Positions 10,776 through 18,762 of a stretch of DNA of 43,373 nt are shown here, one piece after another; positions within the stretch are counted from its first letter, which is position 1; every line of letters starts with the position of its first letter. The notes under the pieces were generated by a model, which saw only the letters and a list, made by a program, of their open reading frames with translations, was not told where the DNA came from and made no database searches. Origin of the DNA: Myxococcales bacterium UBA1203 (lineage in GTDB: Bacteria > Myxococcota > Myxococcia > Myxococcales > UBA5297); assembly GCA_002309695.1 (NCBI GenBank), contig DBXV01000012.1, forward strand, positions 62,061-105,433, read 5' to 3'. The translations under genes were made by a program, and so were the position numbers.

Positions 10776-11687
10776 TTAATCTCTGTCAGGAATCAATTTA
10801 TCGAGAATACTCTCCAGACCGGCGGCTGAAAAATAGAGAATTTCGATTTGGCCACTGCCGGACTTGCCTTCCTCAATGTGAACCTTCGTCCCCAGCGCCC
10901 GCTGGAGCTGTTCAGTCAGTGAGCGAATCTGAGGACTGACGGATTCGACCGCAGCTTTCTTGCTCTTCCCGCTGCTGGATGCCGTCAGTTTTCCCTCTTT
11001 TTGACGATGGACAAGCTGCTCTGTCGCACGGACGGACAGATTCTTTTGCATGACCTCTCGGGCCGCCGAAAGAATACTTTGTTCATCTTCCAGCCCCAGC
11101 AGTGCCCGCGCATGTCCCATGTTCAGCTTTCTGGAAATCAGAGCATCCTGGACAGTGTCAGGGAGGTTCAAAAGCCTCAGAGAATTGGTGATGGAAGAGC
11201 GCTCCTTGCCGACTTTTTCCGCAATCTGCTCATGGCTTTTGCCGTAGTCCTGAATGAGCCGCTGATAGCCTTTGGCTTCTTCGATGGGATTCAGGTCGGA
11301 GCGCTGGAGATTTTCGACGAGAGCCAGAACCGCGGCTTGTTCGTTGGTGACCTCACGCACGATGGCTGCGATTTCTTTGAGGCCAGCCTGTTGAGCCGCG
11401 CGCCAACGACGTTCACCCGCGATGATTTTGTAAACATCACCATCTCGACGGACAATGATGGGCTGAATCAGCCCATTGACTCGAATCGAATCAGCCAGTT
11501 CCTCTAATTCTGCCGGGTCAAAATTTTCGCGGGGCTGATCCGCATCGCGTTTGATTTGCTCGATAGCGAGCATCAGTACCTTTTCAGAGTTATCCTTTTT
11601 CATAAAGGAACTGCTGCCAGAAGCCTGTGCGCCGGGTATCAGTGCGCCAATGCCGCGCCCGAGGGATTTTTTGGGTTCTTTTGCCAT
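10776..11687 (-). CDS. parB: ParB chromosome-partitioning CTPase/clamp
   Basis: 303 residues; AGGAG ribosome site 9 bases before the ATG. The N-terminus KSLGRGIGALIPG carries the GRGxxALI motif that contacts ParA in many chromosomal ParBs. The ParB/Srx CTPase domain includes QPRENFD, NGLIQPIIVR and the CTP-binding GERRWRA at residues 91-97. ENLQRSDLNPIEEA precedes the helix-turn-helix (YGKSHEQIAEKVGKERSSITN, quoted in part) that reads parS. A dimerisation domain follows a Lys/Ser-rich linker. ParB loads at parS and spreads as a clamp. It lies 103 bp downstream of parA; five parS sites are within 2 kb. Confidence 0.97.
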   Translation of the reverse strand: MAKEPKKSLGRGIGALIPGAQASGSSSFMKKDNSEKVLMLAIEQIKRDADQPRENFDPAELEELADSIRVNGLIQPIIVRRDGDVYKIIAGERRWRAAQQAGLKEIAAIVREVTNEQAAVLALVENLQRSDLNPIEEAKGYQRLIQDYGKSHEQIAEKVGKERSSITNSLRLLNLPDTVQDALISRKLNMGHARALLGLEDEQSILSAAREVMQKNLSVRATEQLVHRQKEGKLTASSSGKSKKAAVESVSPQIRSLTEQLQRALGTKVHIEEGKSGSGQIEILYFSAAGLESILDKLIPDRD

Positions 11688-11790
11688 GATGACTGCTCCT
11701 GCCGTCCGATGTTTAGATGCGAGACTGCCATCGGCCGGGGATGTTTTGAAGGAAGCGGTGAGTCAAAAGAAACAGGGGAGGGGAGAAACG

Positions 11791-12576
11791 TCAGGATTCT
11801 TTCTTGGAGGATGCGGCTTCGCGCTGACGAAGTTCTCGCGCCAGTGACAGATAGCCTTCGCAGCCTTTGGAGCGAATATCATATAGAACGATGGGCTTCC
11901 CAAAGCTGGGGCATTCCGACAAGCGGACGTTGCGCGGGATTCGCGTTTGAAAAACATACTCGCCAAAGTGTTCCCGGGCCTCTTCGGCGACCTGATTGGC
12001 CAGAGATATTCTTCCATCAAACATCGTGAGGAGAATGCCTTCCAGGGTCAGCTTTGGATTGAGACTGCCGCGAATGAGCTCAATCGTGTTCATCAGCTCG
12101 GTGATGCCCTCCAAAGCGAAGTATTCACACTGGAGGGGAACGATGACGGCATCCGCCGCCACGAGAGCATTGATGGTCAGCAGGCCAAGCGCAGGCGGAC
12201 AGTCGATGATGATGTGATCATACTTGTCTTTGAGCTGAGCGATGGCGTCGGCCAGACGAAATTCCCGCCGTTTGACGGAAACAAGCTCAACCTCGGCACC
12301 AGCCAGATCCGGGTTGGAAGGAAGAACCTCCAAAAACTTTAATTCCGTCTTTTGCAGAATGGATTTGGGTGCAGTGCCTTCGAGAAGCATGTCATAGACA
12401 GTATGTTCCAGTTCCCGGCCGATGACGCCCAGTCCGCTGCCAGCGTTTCCCTGCGGGTCCATATCGATGAGCAAAGTTTTGCTCTCATCTGCCGCGAGAC
12501 TTGCGCTGAGGTTGATGGCTGTTGTCGTTTTGCCGACGCCGCCCTTTTGATTCGCGATTGCGAGAACTCGCCCCAT
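11791..12576 (-). CDS. parA: ParA/Soj chromosome-partitioning ATPase
   Basis: 261 residues from the ATG at 12576, which has an AGGAG site 8 bases upstream; the open frame extends further 5' through the parS region, but that part is not protein-like. Deviant Walker A KGGVGKTT lies at residues 11-18, the A' motif LLIDMDPQGNAGSGLG follows, and Walker B is DHIIIDCPPALG. FDGRISLANQVAEE and RIPRNVRLSECPSFGKP are typical of chromosomal Soj. ATP-bound dimers coat the nucleoid and move ParB-parS complexes. First gene of a parA-parB-bactofilin unit, divergent from mnmG. Confidence 0.97.
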   Translation of the reverse strand: MGRVLAIANQKGGVGKTTTAINLSASLAADESKTLLIDMDPQGNAGSGLGVIGRELEHTVYDMLLEGTAPKSILQKTELKFLEVLPSNPDLAGAEVELVSVKRREFRLADAIAQLKDKYDHIIIDCPPALGLLTINALVAADAVIVPLQCEYFALEGITELMNTIELIRGSLNPKLTLEGILLTMFDGRISLANQVAEEAREHFGEYVFQTRIPRNVRLSECPSFGKPIVLYDIRSKGCEGYLSLARELRQREAASSKKES

Positions 12577-12695
12577 GGTCACGTCTCCTTGTGAAGTTGA
12601 GAGGGGCGGCGCCCCTAGCTTTCTAGTTAGGGACAGGCAAGAGAAAAAGGCTGCATCCCCCAAAAGATTCACTCGAAGCGGGACCTTGGAGACAA

Positions 12696-12711
12696 TGTTC
12701 CACGTGGAACA
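12696..12711. other. parS site 1
   Basis: TGTTCCACGTGGAACA, a perfect 16-bp palindrome matching the bacterial parS consensus TGTTNCACGTGAAACA at all but one position per half (symmetrical variant). It lies 120 bp upstream of parA. Confidence 0.95.
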
Positions 12712-12735
12712 TTCGGATGGCGCACGCTGGCTTGA

Positions 12736-12751
12736 TGTTCCACGTGAAACA
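12736..12751. other. parS site 2
   Basis: TGTTCCACGTGAAACA, a full match to the consensus TGTTNCACGTGAAACA. It starts 40 bp after site 1. Confidence 0.95.
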
Positions 12752-12777
12752 TCTCGCGAAGATTTGGACAAAGATGA

Positions 12778-12793
12778 TGTTCCACGTGAAACA
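12778..12793. other. parS site 3
   Basis: TGTTCCACGTGAAACA, identical to site 2 and 42 bp further along. Confidence 0.95.
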
Positions 12794-12823
12794 TTGAGGG
12801 ATGAATCGGAGGTCGGGGAGGGA

Positions 12824-12839
12824 TGTTCCACGTGGAACA
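12824..12839. other. parS site 4
   Basis: TGTTCCACGTGGAACA, identical to site 1 and 46 bp after site 3. The four sites are spaced at about four helical turns. Confidence 0.95.
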
Positions 12840-12932
12840 TTTTGCATGATTCCAGAGGACAGAAGCCTTGAGTTTCCCTTGCAAGAGACCTAACGCGTCG
12901 GCCAAAGCTCTTCATTATTTGGGGGAAAGACG

Positions 12933-14900
12933 GTGGTGATGCGGATGGACGCGAACAATCAAACTGACCTCTGTTCACAAAAGTTTGATGTCATTGTTGT
13001 CGGGTTGGGACATGCGGGATGTGAAGCGGCTGTTCTATGCGCTCGGCTGGGACTCAGGGTTTTGGGCATCTCGCACGACTTAAAAAAGGCGGGGCTGATG
13101 AGCTGCAATCCAGCTGTTGGCGGACCTGGCAAGGGGCAGCTCGTTCGTGAGCTGGATGCACTTGGCGGCATCATGGGGAAGCTGACGGATCAGGCGGGAA
13201 CCCATTTTCGGCGTTTGAACGAGAGTAAGGGACCTGCCGTCAGAGCGCGTCGAGCCCTCGTTGATCGCGAGCTGTATGCTCAGAACATGGTGAAGCTTCT
13301 TCAGCAGACGCCCAATTTGACTCTGTTAGAGGGAGACGTTGACGCGCTGTTGAGTGATGGCCCGCGTGTTTTGGGCGTTCAGTGCAGTGGAAAGGCCTAT
13401 GTTTCACGTGGAACATTGCTGACGACGGGGACTTTTCTGAATGGTCTCCTTCACTTTGGCATGAGTCATCTTCCAGGCGGCCGCATTGGCGACAGAGCTT
13501 CTGTTGGGATTTCCAGTTCGTTGAAGAAGTTAGGTCTTCATCTGGGACGGTTCAAAACGGGAACCCCCGCGCGTTTGGATGCACGCACCATTGATTTTAC
13601 GAAGTGCGTTCCCCAGCCGGGTGATGTTCCGCCTAAACCGTTTTCCTTTCAGGCCTCTCCGGACTGGCAGCCATCGCTTCCGCAGGTTCAGTGCGCCATT
13701 ACGCATACGAATCAGCGGACGCACGACATCATCCGCAAGAACTTGTCGAGGTCGCCTCTCTTCGCGGGTGCGATTGAAGGAACGGGGCCGCGCTATTGCC
13801 CCTCGATTGAGGACAAGGTCGTTCGCTTCCCTCATCACGAGAGGCATCACATTTTTCTGGAGCCGGACGGACTGGACACGCCCATCGTTTATCCTGCCGG
13901 GGTTTCCACGAGCCTTCCCGAAGATGTTCAGCTGGAGTTTCTTCAAACCATCCCGGGGCTGGAAGAAGTGCGCATCCTCCAGCCCGGCTATGCTGTCGAA
14001 TACGATTTTGTGACGCCCGGGCAGCTGAATCACCAGCTTGCGTGCAAAGATGTGGAGGGACTGTGGCTGGCGGGGCAAATCAATGGGACTTCCGGCTATG
14101 AAGAGGCGGCTGTCCAGGGCTTTTGGGCTGGTGCCAACATGGCGTGCAAGCTCCTTGGCCGGCCCGCTTTTGTTTTGCCGCGCTCGGAAGCTCTGATGGG
14201 CGTTCTTGTGGATGACCTGGTGACGAAAGAGATTACGGAGCCCTATCGAATTTTCAGTTCCAGGTCGGAGCATCGTCTGCTGCTGCGCGAGGACAATGCG
14301 GATATTCGTCTGGCTAAATATGGAGCCCAGCTGGGGATATTGGACCAGAGCGACCTTGCCCGCGTGGAAGAAAAGAAGGCGGCAATCGAGCAGGAGAAAA
14401 GGCGTCTTTGCCAAAAGACGATTGCTCCATCGCTGGCCGTCAAGCAGGCTTTTGAGGAAAGAGGTATCGCGCCGCCCTCGATGCCGATGTCATTGGCAGC
14501 CCTGCTGCGGCGTCCCGGACTGGACAGGCGCCTCCTTCGCTTTTGGGATGTGGAGCAGCCGGAGCTTTCTCCTGATACGGAAGAAATTTTGGATGCCGAG
14601 CTCAAGTACGGCGGCTACATCGAACGTCAGGAAGAGTGGGTGAGACACTCGCGCCGCTGGGAGAACATGAAAATCCCAGAGGACATGGATTACGCCGACA
14701 TTCCGGGGTTCACGCGAGAGGCGCGGGAGATTCTGCAAAAGCATCGGCCTGAAAGTATTGGTCAGGCATCCCGGCTTTCAGGACTGACTCCCGCCGCCAT
14801 TGGCCTGCTGGCCATTCATGTTCAGCGGCGGATGCAGCTTGCCCAAAAGCCTGACGGCCGTCTTCCGCAGATGGCGCATCCGAACAAAACTTCGGACTGA
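12933..14900 (+). CDS. mnmG: MnmG (GidA), tRNA U34 5-carboxymethylaminomethyl modification enzyme, FAD-dependent
   Basis: 655 residues, slightly longer than the usual 620-630. The FAD-binding VVGLGHAGCEAA is at the N-terminus, followed by SCNPAVGGPGKGQLVRELDA and LNESKGPAVRARRALVDRELY, GTFLNG and PGGRIGD, then TPARLD, GPRYCPSIEDK, NGTSGYEEAAVQG and the C-terminal KYGGYIERQ. All are GidA signatures. With MnmE it installs the cmnm5 group on the wobble uridine of several tRNAs. The GTG at 12933 lies 6 bases after GGGGGA; in-frame ATGs at 12939 and 12945 are alternatives. mnmE and rsmG, frequent neighbours, are absent from this window. A parS site lies inside the gene. Confidence 0.96.
   Translation: MVMRMDANNQTDLCSQKFDVIVVGLGHAGCEAAVLCARLGLRVLGISHDLKKAGLMSCNPAVGGPGKGQLVRELDALGGIMGKLTDQAGTHFRRLNESKGPAVRARRALVDRELYAQNMVKLLQQTPNLTLLEGDVDALLSDGPRVLGVQCSGKAYVSRGTLLTTGTFLNGLLHFGMSHLPGGRIGDRASVGISSSLKKLGLHLGRFKTGTPARLDARTIDFTKCVPQPGDVPPKPFSFQASPDWQPSLPQVQCAITHTNQRTHDIIRKNLSRSPLFAGAIEGTGPRYCPSIEDKVVRFPHHERHHIFLEPDGLDTPIVYPAGVSTSLPEDVQLEFLQTIPGLEEVRILQPGYAVEYDFVTPGQLNHQLACKDVEGLWLAGQINGTSGYEEAAVQGFWAGANMACKLLGRPAFVLPRSEALMGVLVDDLVTKEITEPYRIFSSRSEHRLLLREDNADIRLAKYGAQLGILDQSDLARVEEKKAAIEQEKRRLCQKTIAPSLAVKQAFEERGIAPPSMPMSLAALLRRPGLDRRLLRFWDVEQPELSPDTEEILDAELKYGGYIERQEEWVRHSRRWENMKIPEDMDYADIPGFTREAREILQKHRPESIGQASRLSGLTPAAIGLLAIHVQRRMQLAQKPDGRLPQMAHPNKTSD
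13400..13415. other. parS site 5, inside mnmG
   Basis: TGTTTCACGTGGAACA matches the consensus perfectly when read on the opposite strand. It lies within mnmG, where it encodes the YVSRGTL segment, 576 bp from site 4. Confidence 0.93.
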
Positions 14901-14949
14901 TGCCCGAGCATTTGATGGTTCGTCGTGAGGGTAAAAAGCGCCCTCGCTG

Positions 14950-16272
14950 TCAGTATTTGAACGCGCCGGAGAGATAGCCGAAGGATGCGCCTTTGACGTC
15001 TCCGGTGTCCCGCATGAATTTTCCGGGAATAAATTTAGAAAAACCGCCTTCGACAGTGATGGAGTCCAGCGGCCGCCAGACGGCGATGATGCTCCATTCT
15101 TGTCCCGCGTAGTTGGACGCCGAGGCCTTGCCCTGCCTCAGAACTTTTCCGGAGCTGTTCACCCAGGCGTCCGCAGTTTCGGCCAGCCAGTAGGTATGCT
15201 GTTCGAGGCGCAGCGTGAGTTTCGGATGCAGTGCCGCGCTGAACCAGGGCGCGACCTCGAACATGTTTTGCCAGCGGAACAAATCGGCGATGCCAAAGGG
15301 AGAATGCGTCGTTCCGTAAAGCGGGACAAAGGTCTGCGCCAGTGAGTCGTCCGGATCGGGATCGCCGGAGGCATAGTTGAAGTCCAGGCCGATTTTCGGC
15401 GCATTCGCCAGAGGCATGGTCCAGTCGATATTTGCGGCAATGGCGAAGGCGTGAATCGAGTCCGAAGCCTTGTGACCGACCTGAAAGGCAGCTTCGACCT
15501 CCCACGCCAGTTTGGGCGAGTCATGTTTTCCATAGATACGGATGCCCGGCGTCACCCGATTTTCATCGCCGATGGCGCCGTCTTCGCCGCGAATGGGCGA
15601 ATCTTCATTCACCCAGGCATTTTTGTAGAGTCCATAGACATAGACATCGATGTGGATTTCGGACGTGATTTCCGCCTGAACCTGCGCTCCCCACAGTGTT
15701 TCGTCCCAGTCGCCATAATCGACCGAGCCGGATTCGATTTCGACAACACTGGCCGCAAACATCGCCGCGGACATCCTGCTGAACTTCGTCCCCACACTCA
15801 GGCCATCCCAGGAGCGGTTTTTATTGCTCCAGCTGGACGAACTGACGAGGCGTTGAGACGCGAATCCCAGGTTCTGTCGGCCGAGTTTTGCCCACAGCGG
15901 AATGCCGCCGGGATTGTGAAGTCCGAGGTAGAGCCGGGTAATGTCCAGTTCCGCTGTGGCGGAGGCTGTTTCGTGAATCAGTTCACGGCTATCGGTGAGT
16001 CCCGCCGTCAATTCCAGCCATTTCCAGCGCATTTCGGCCGCTGCATCGAGGCGAAGAAGAAGCCTTTCGCGGTCGCGGGCCCAGTTGGCGTTCTGGTCCA
16101 GATTCAAATTTTCCCGAAGTTCATCGCGAAGGCGGATTCCCAGCCGGGGCCTGATTGAAAAATCATCTTTGCGAAAGGTTTTGGCCTCCTCATCTGCTTT
16201 TTCGGCAGCCTGTGCGGCGGGAATTTCTGCGAGCGAAGTTAAAAAGAGAATTGTGGGCAGAAAGTTTTTCAT
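14950..16272 (-). CDS. Predicted outer-membrane beta-barrel protein (alginate-export-like)
   Basis: 440 residues from the ATG at 16272 (AGG 7 bases upstream); the upstream open extension lacks a signal peptide. A cleavable Sec signal ends near PAAQAAEK. The mature part alternates polar and aromatic residues as amphipathic beta strands and ends in FGYLSGAFKY, a typical C-terminal aromatic barrel strand. FSIRPRLGIRLRDELRENLN, LYLGLHNPGGIPLWAKLGRQ and YASGDPDPDDSLAQTFVPLY resemble the alginate_exp/AlgE-type channels. The substrate is unknown. It is convergent with mnmG; nothing around it suggests an alginate pathway. Confidence 0.7.
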   Translation of the reverse strand: MKNFLPTILFLTSLAEIPAAQAAEKADEEAKTFRKDDFSIRPRLGIRLRDELRENLNLDQNANWARDRERLLLRLDAAAEMRWKWLELTAGLTDSRELIHETASATAELDITRLYLGLHNPGGIPLWAKLGRQNLGFASQRLVSSSSWSNKNRSWDGLSVGTKFSRMSAAMFAASVVEIESGSVDYGDWDETLWGAQVQAEITSEIHIDVYVYGLYKNAWVNEDSPIRGEDGAIGDENRVTPGIRIYGKHDSPKLAWEVEAAFQVGHKASDSIHAFAIAANIDWTMPLANAPKIGLDFNYASGDPDPDDSLAQTFVPLYGTTHSPFGIADLFRWQNMFEVAPWFSAALHPKLTLRLEQHTYWLAETADAWVNSSGKVLRQGKASASNYAGQEWSIIAVWRPLDSITVEGGFSKFIPGKFMRDTGDVKGASFGYLSGAFKY

Positions 16273-16608
16273 CGATAGGCCTGGCGTAAAGGTAAGAGGT
16301 TTGACGATTGAAGGATTGAGGCGCCGGCCCCCAAAGAGACAATTCATCAAAAGTCAAGGCCCCAAATATCAGGTTTTGAAAGGGGGATTTTGGGGATTGA
16401 CAAAGAACTTTGTCTGGATGTATCTGTTGCGACTCGTAGGGAAAATTCGTCGGGACGGGGTTTGGGCATAATGATGAATGCGAAAAATGCTCAAAATTTA
16501 TGTAAGATGAATACTACATGGGGGGGGGGTATACCCTTACATGCTTCACGCGATATGCTGAAAATGCCGTCGCTCCGTCGAATAATATAGTTTGTGGTGA
16601 AAATAAGA

Positions 16609-16647
16609 AATCGGGACGTCCGGCAGTCTGGGCGTCCCGATTTTTTT
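16609..16647 (+). terminator. Strong intrinsic terminator 1 of a tandem pair
   Basis: Stem TCGGGACG (16611-16618) with CGTCCCGA (16633-16640), extended by AA/TT, and seven T at 16641-16647. It is upstream of the lipoprotein gene at 16744, not downstream of any annotated plus-strand gene. Confidence 0.8.
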
Positions 16648-16659
16648 ATTGGTCAATTC

Positions 16660-16707
16660 AAAAGCCTTCTCTCCGGACAATGGGGTTCGGGGCGAGGGCT
16701 TTTTTTG
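16660..16707 (+). terminator. Intrinsic terminator 2 of a tandem pair
   Basis: AAAGCC pairs with GGCTTT around an interrupted inner stem, followed by seven T. It starts 13 bp after terminator 1 and ends 36 bp before the lipoprotein ATG, so it could act as an attenuator in that gene's leader or insulate it. Confidence 0.6.
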
Positions 16708-16743
16708 TTTGCGCCTGGCGCAGTGAACGAAAGAGGCAAGGAA

Positions 16744-17382
16744 ATGAAGCGAAGTATTATTGGTCTTATGATGGTTGGTTGTATGATGAGTGCTTGTGGT
16801 TCTGATAATAAAAATGAGAATAATAATGAAGAAGATATGAATAATCAGAATCTAAGTAATAATCAAAATAATAGAAACAATGATGATGGCGAACATAGAA
16901 TTGATGTGATTAAATTCAAATATGTAACTGATGATGGAAGAGAATTGAATGACGTTAATTTGTACTTTGATAATAAGCTAGAGATGTTTGTTAATAATAT
17001 TGATTTTAATAATGTTGAAGAAATTAAATTAAAACCTGATGTGTTTAATATTATAAAAAAGACAGATTTTTATTTAGATGAAAATTGTACTAAACCTATA
17101 TATCAAGTTCAAACTAATATTACAGGAATTTATAAAACCTATGATTTTTTAAGAGAACATAAAAATAGAGATGTTTTTCAATATGATGAAAATTATTATT
17201 ATATTGAAAAAGAAAATAGGAATAAAATTAATATAGAAGAAAATAGAGATTATTATAGAATGTATGATGATTGTATAAAACTAGCTGGTATTTTTTATAA
17301 AGAATATCAGTACTATAATATCTCTCAAATTAATAGTTTTAAGATGAATGATTTTGAAACAATTAATATTGTTAAAGAATAA
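16744..17382 (+). CDS. Very AT-rich lipoprotein of unknown function
   Basis: 212 residues from the ATG at 16744, which has an AAGGAA site directly upstream. The signal peptide MKRSIIGLMMVGCMMSACGS has a clear lipobox (MSAC). An Asn/Glu-rich low-complexity linker follows (NNEEDMNNQNLSNNQNNRNN and onward), then a soluble domain rich in Asp, Asn, Lys, Ile and Tyr without a recognisable motif. Codons are overwhelmingly A/T-ending, quite unlike the GC-rich neighbours, which suggests horizontal acquisition. It is followed by an 18-bp perfect hairpin terminator, so it is transcribed separately from the McrBC pair. I do not recognise a family. Confidence 0.75.
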   Translation: MKRSIIGLMMVGCMMSACGSDNKNENNNEEDMNNQNLSNNQNNRNNDDGEHRIDVIKFKYVTDDGRELNDVNLYFDNKLEMFVNNIDFNNVEEIKLKPDVFNIIKKTDFYLDENCTKPIYQVQTNITGIYKTYDFLREHKNRDVFQYDENYYYIEKENRNKINIEENRDYYRMYDDCIKLAGIFYKEYQYYNISQINSFKMNDFETINIVKE

Positions 17383-17398
17383 TATGAGATAGATGGGT

Positions 17399-17445
17399 AA
17401 CCGTAATGAATATATAAAATATATATATTCATTACGGTTGTTTTT
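17399..17445 (+). terminator. Perfect 18-bp hairpin terminator
   Basis: The left arm at 17399-17416 and right arm at 17422-17439 are exact reverse complements (AACCGTAATGAATATATA and its complement) with a five-base loop and a T-run at 17441-17445. It closes the AT-rich lipoprotein transcript immediately before the McrB-like gene. Confidence 0.9.
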
Positions 17446-17482
17446 ATACAGCCTTTTCCCCTGGCATAGAGAGAGGTCTATG

Positions 17483-18757
17483 ATGAAGATTTCAGAACTG
17501 GCAGATTTGCTCAAACATACCCATAATCTTATTTTGCACGGCGCGCCGGGGACGGGGAAGACGTATTTGGCAAAAGATATTGCCGCATGGTTGCATTTTA
17601 GTAAGCAGTATTCGCGGTTAAGAGATAAAGAGAAGCAGGAGCTGTCTGAATATATGAAACTCGTTCAATTCCATCCGTCGTATGATTACACAGATTTTGT
17701 CGAGGGGATTAGACCAGTATGCGGTGATAGTTGCGATCAAATTGGATTTAAGCCGAAAAATGGGGTGTTTAAGGAATTCTGTGAGAGGGCATTGATAAAT
17801 TTTGACGATAGCAAGAAAAATTCTGAGATACTACCACAAAAATCAAATCTGTCTGTTGCCCTTGATAGACTGGTAAAAAAGATTCAGAATAAAGAAATAG
17901 TAGAGATCGAGTTAAGACTTTCATCGAGAATGGATGTTATTGATGCGGATGATAAGTATATTTATATGAAAACACAAAAATCAGTTCATGATAAATATTC
18001 ATTCTCGTTAAATAATATTAAAAAACTTGCAGAAAAATATCCTGACCGGACAAGTTTGGATGCTATCAGAAGTGTGGATAGAGAGTTCAAAAAAGTCGTC
18101 TCCGTTTCGCATCCATCAGGTTATTGGGGAATACTAAAAAAATTATATGAGGTTCAACTTGAACTAAACAACACTGTAAATAAAGTCGAATTATCCCCTC
18201 AAAAAAGTTTTGTCTTCATCATCGATGAAATCAATCGAGGAGAGCTTTCCAAAATTTTCGGCGAATTGTTTTATTCAATCGATCCCGGCTATCGTGGGAC
18301 AGATGGACGAGTGCAGACGCAATATCAGAATCTTGTCCCGGCAGGTGATGTATTCGAGAAAGGCTTTTATATCCCCGAAAACGTCTATATCATCGGCACC
18401 ATGAATGACATCGACCGTAGCGTTGAGAGCATGGATTTCGCGATGCGTCGGCGGTTTACGTTTGTGGAAATTAAGGCGGAATATACGCAAGAATCGATTT
18501 TTCAATCGCTCGATGGCGATCTCAAAGAAAAAGCTATTAGTTGTATGAATGCTTTGAATGAGGCAATTTCCAAAATTGACGGATTATCTTCTGCCTATCA
18601 CATTGGTGCGGCGTATTTCTTAAAGCTCAAAAACTTGGATAATGATTTTGGCCTGTTGTGGAAATACCATCTTGAACCACTCTTGAGGGAATATCTGCGG
18701 GGGCAGGGCGATGTTGAGGAAAAAATGAAACAGCTCGAACAGGCATATCAACAGTAA
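17483..18757 (+). CDS. McrB-like AAA+ GTPase lacking the N-terminal DNA-recognition domain
   Basis: 424 residues from the ATG at 17483, six bases after GAGAGG (the adjacent ATG at 17480 is an alternative). Walker A GAPGTGKT lies at residues 20-27, so the protein starts almost directly with the AAA+ core. QFHPSYDYTDFVEGIRP (62-78) is the McrB-family segment after Walker A. Walker B FIIDEINRG is at about 245-253, and the family-specific TMNDIDRS...RRRF at about 306-324 replaces the classical MNTADRS. Between residues about 115 and 235 there is an insert of about 110 residues not found in a minimal AAA+ domain. In E. coli, McrB binds methylated DNA through an N-terminal domain and powers McrC; that domain is missing here. 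Stop and mcrC start are 5 bp apart. Confidence 0.88.
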   Translation: MKISELADLLKHTHNLILHGAPGTGKTYLAKDIAAWLHFSKQYSRLRDKEKQELSEYMKLVQFHPSYDYTDFVEGIRPVCGDSCDQIGFKPKNGVFKEFCERALINFDDSKKNSEILPQKSNLSVALDRLVKKIQNKEIVEIELRLSSRMDVIDADDKYIYMKTQKSVHDKYSFSLNNIKKLAEKYPDRTSLDAIRSVDREFKKVVSVSHPSGYWGILKKLYEVQLELNNTVNKVELSPQKSFVFIIDEINRGELSKIFGELFYSIDPGYRGTDGRVQTQYQNLVPAGDVFEKGFYIPENVYIIGTMNDIDRSVESMDFAMRRRFTFVEIKAEYTQESIFQSLDGDLKEKAISCMNALNEAISKIDGLSSAYHIGAAYFLKLKNLDNDFGLLWKYHLEPLLREYLRGQGDVEEKMKQLEQAYQQ

Positions 18758-18762
18758 TAACC

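Larger units (their letters stand above)
12577..12932. promoter_or_regulatory. parA/mnmG divergent intergenic region carrying the parS cluster
   Basis: 356 bp between divergent genes, with four parS sites between 12696 and 12839 and no coding capacity that looks real. A TTTTGGGGG motif occurs on the minus strand (12657-12665), about 80 bp before parA, and ATTTGGGGG on the plus strand just before mnmG. The promoters of both genes must lie here, so ParB spreading from parS could affect their transcription; that effect is inference. Confidence 0.6.
16273..16743. other. Unexplained noncoding interval with tandem terminators and a G10 tract
   Basis: 471 bp without a supported gene. On the plus strand a TTGACA (16397-16402) is followed 18 bp later by a poor -10 (TATCTG), and two terminators stand at 16609-16647 and 16660-16707. 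A possible inverted repeat ATGTAAG/CTTACAT brackets a run of ten G (16520-16529). No upstream plus-strand gene needs these terminators, so a short untranslated RNA is possible. GC content falls here toward the AT-rich island. Confidence 0.4.

Noticed and set aside
12577..12978. An N-terminal extension of ParA through the parS sites
   Set aside because: The translated FHVEH-type peptides are a known artefact of parS palindromes, and the ATG at 12576 has an ideal ribosome site and matches family length.
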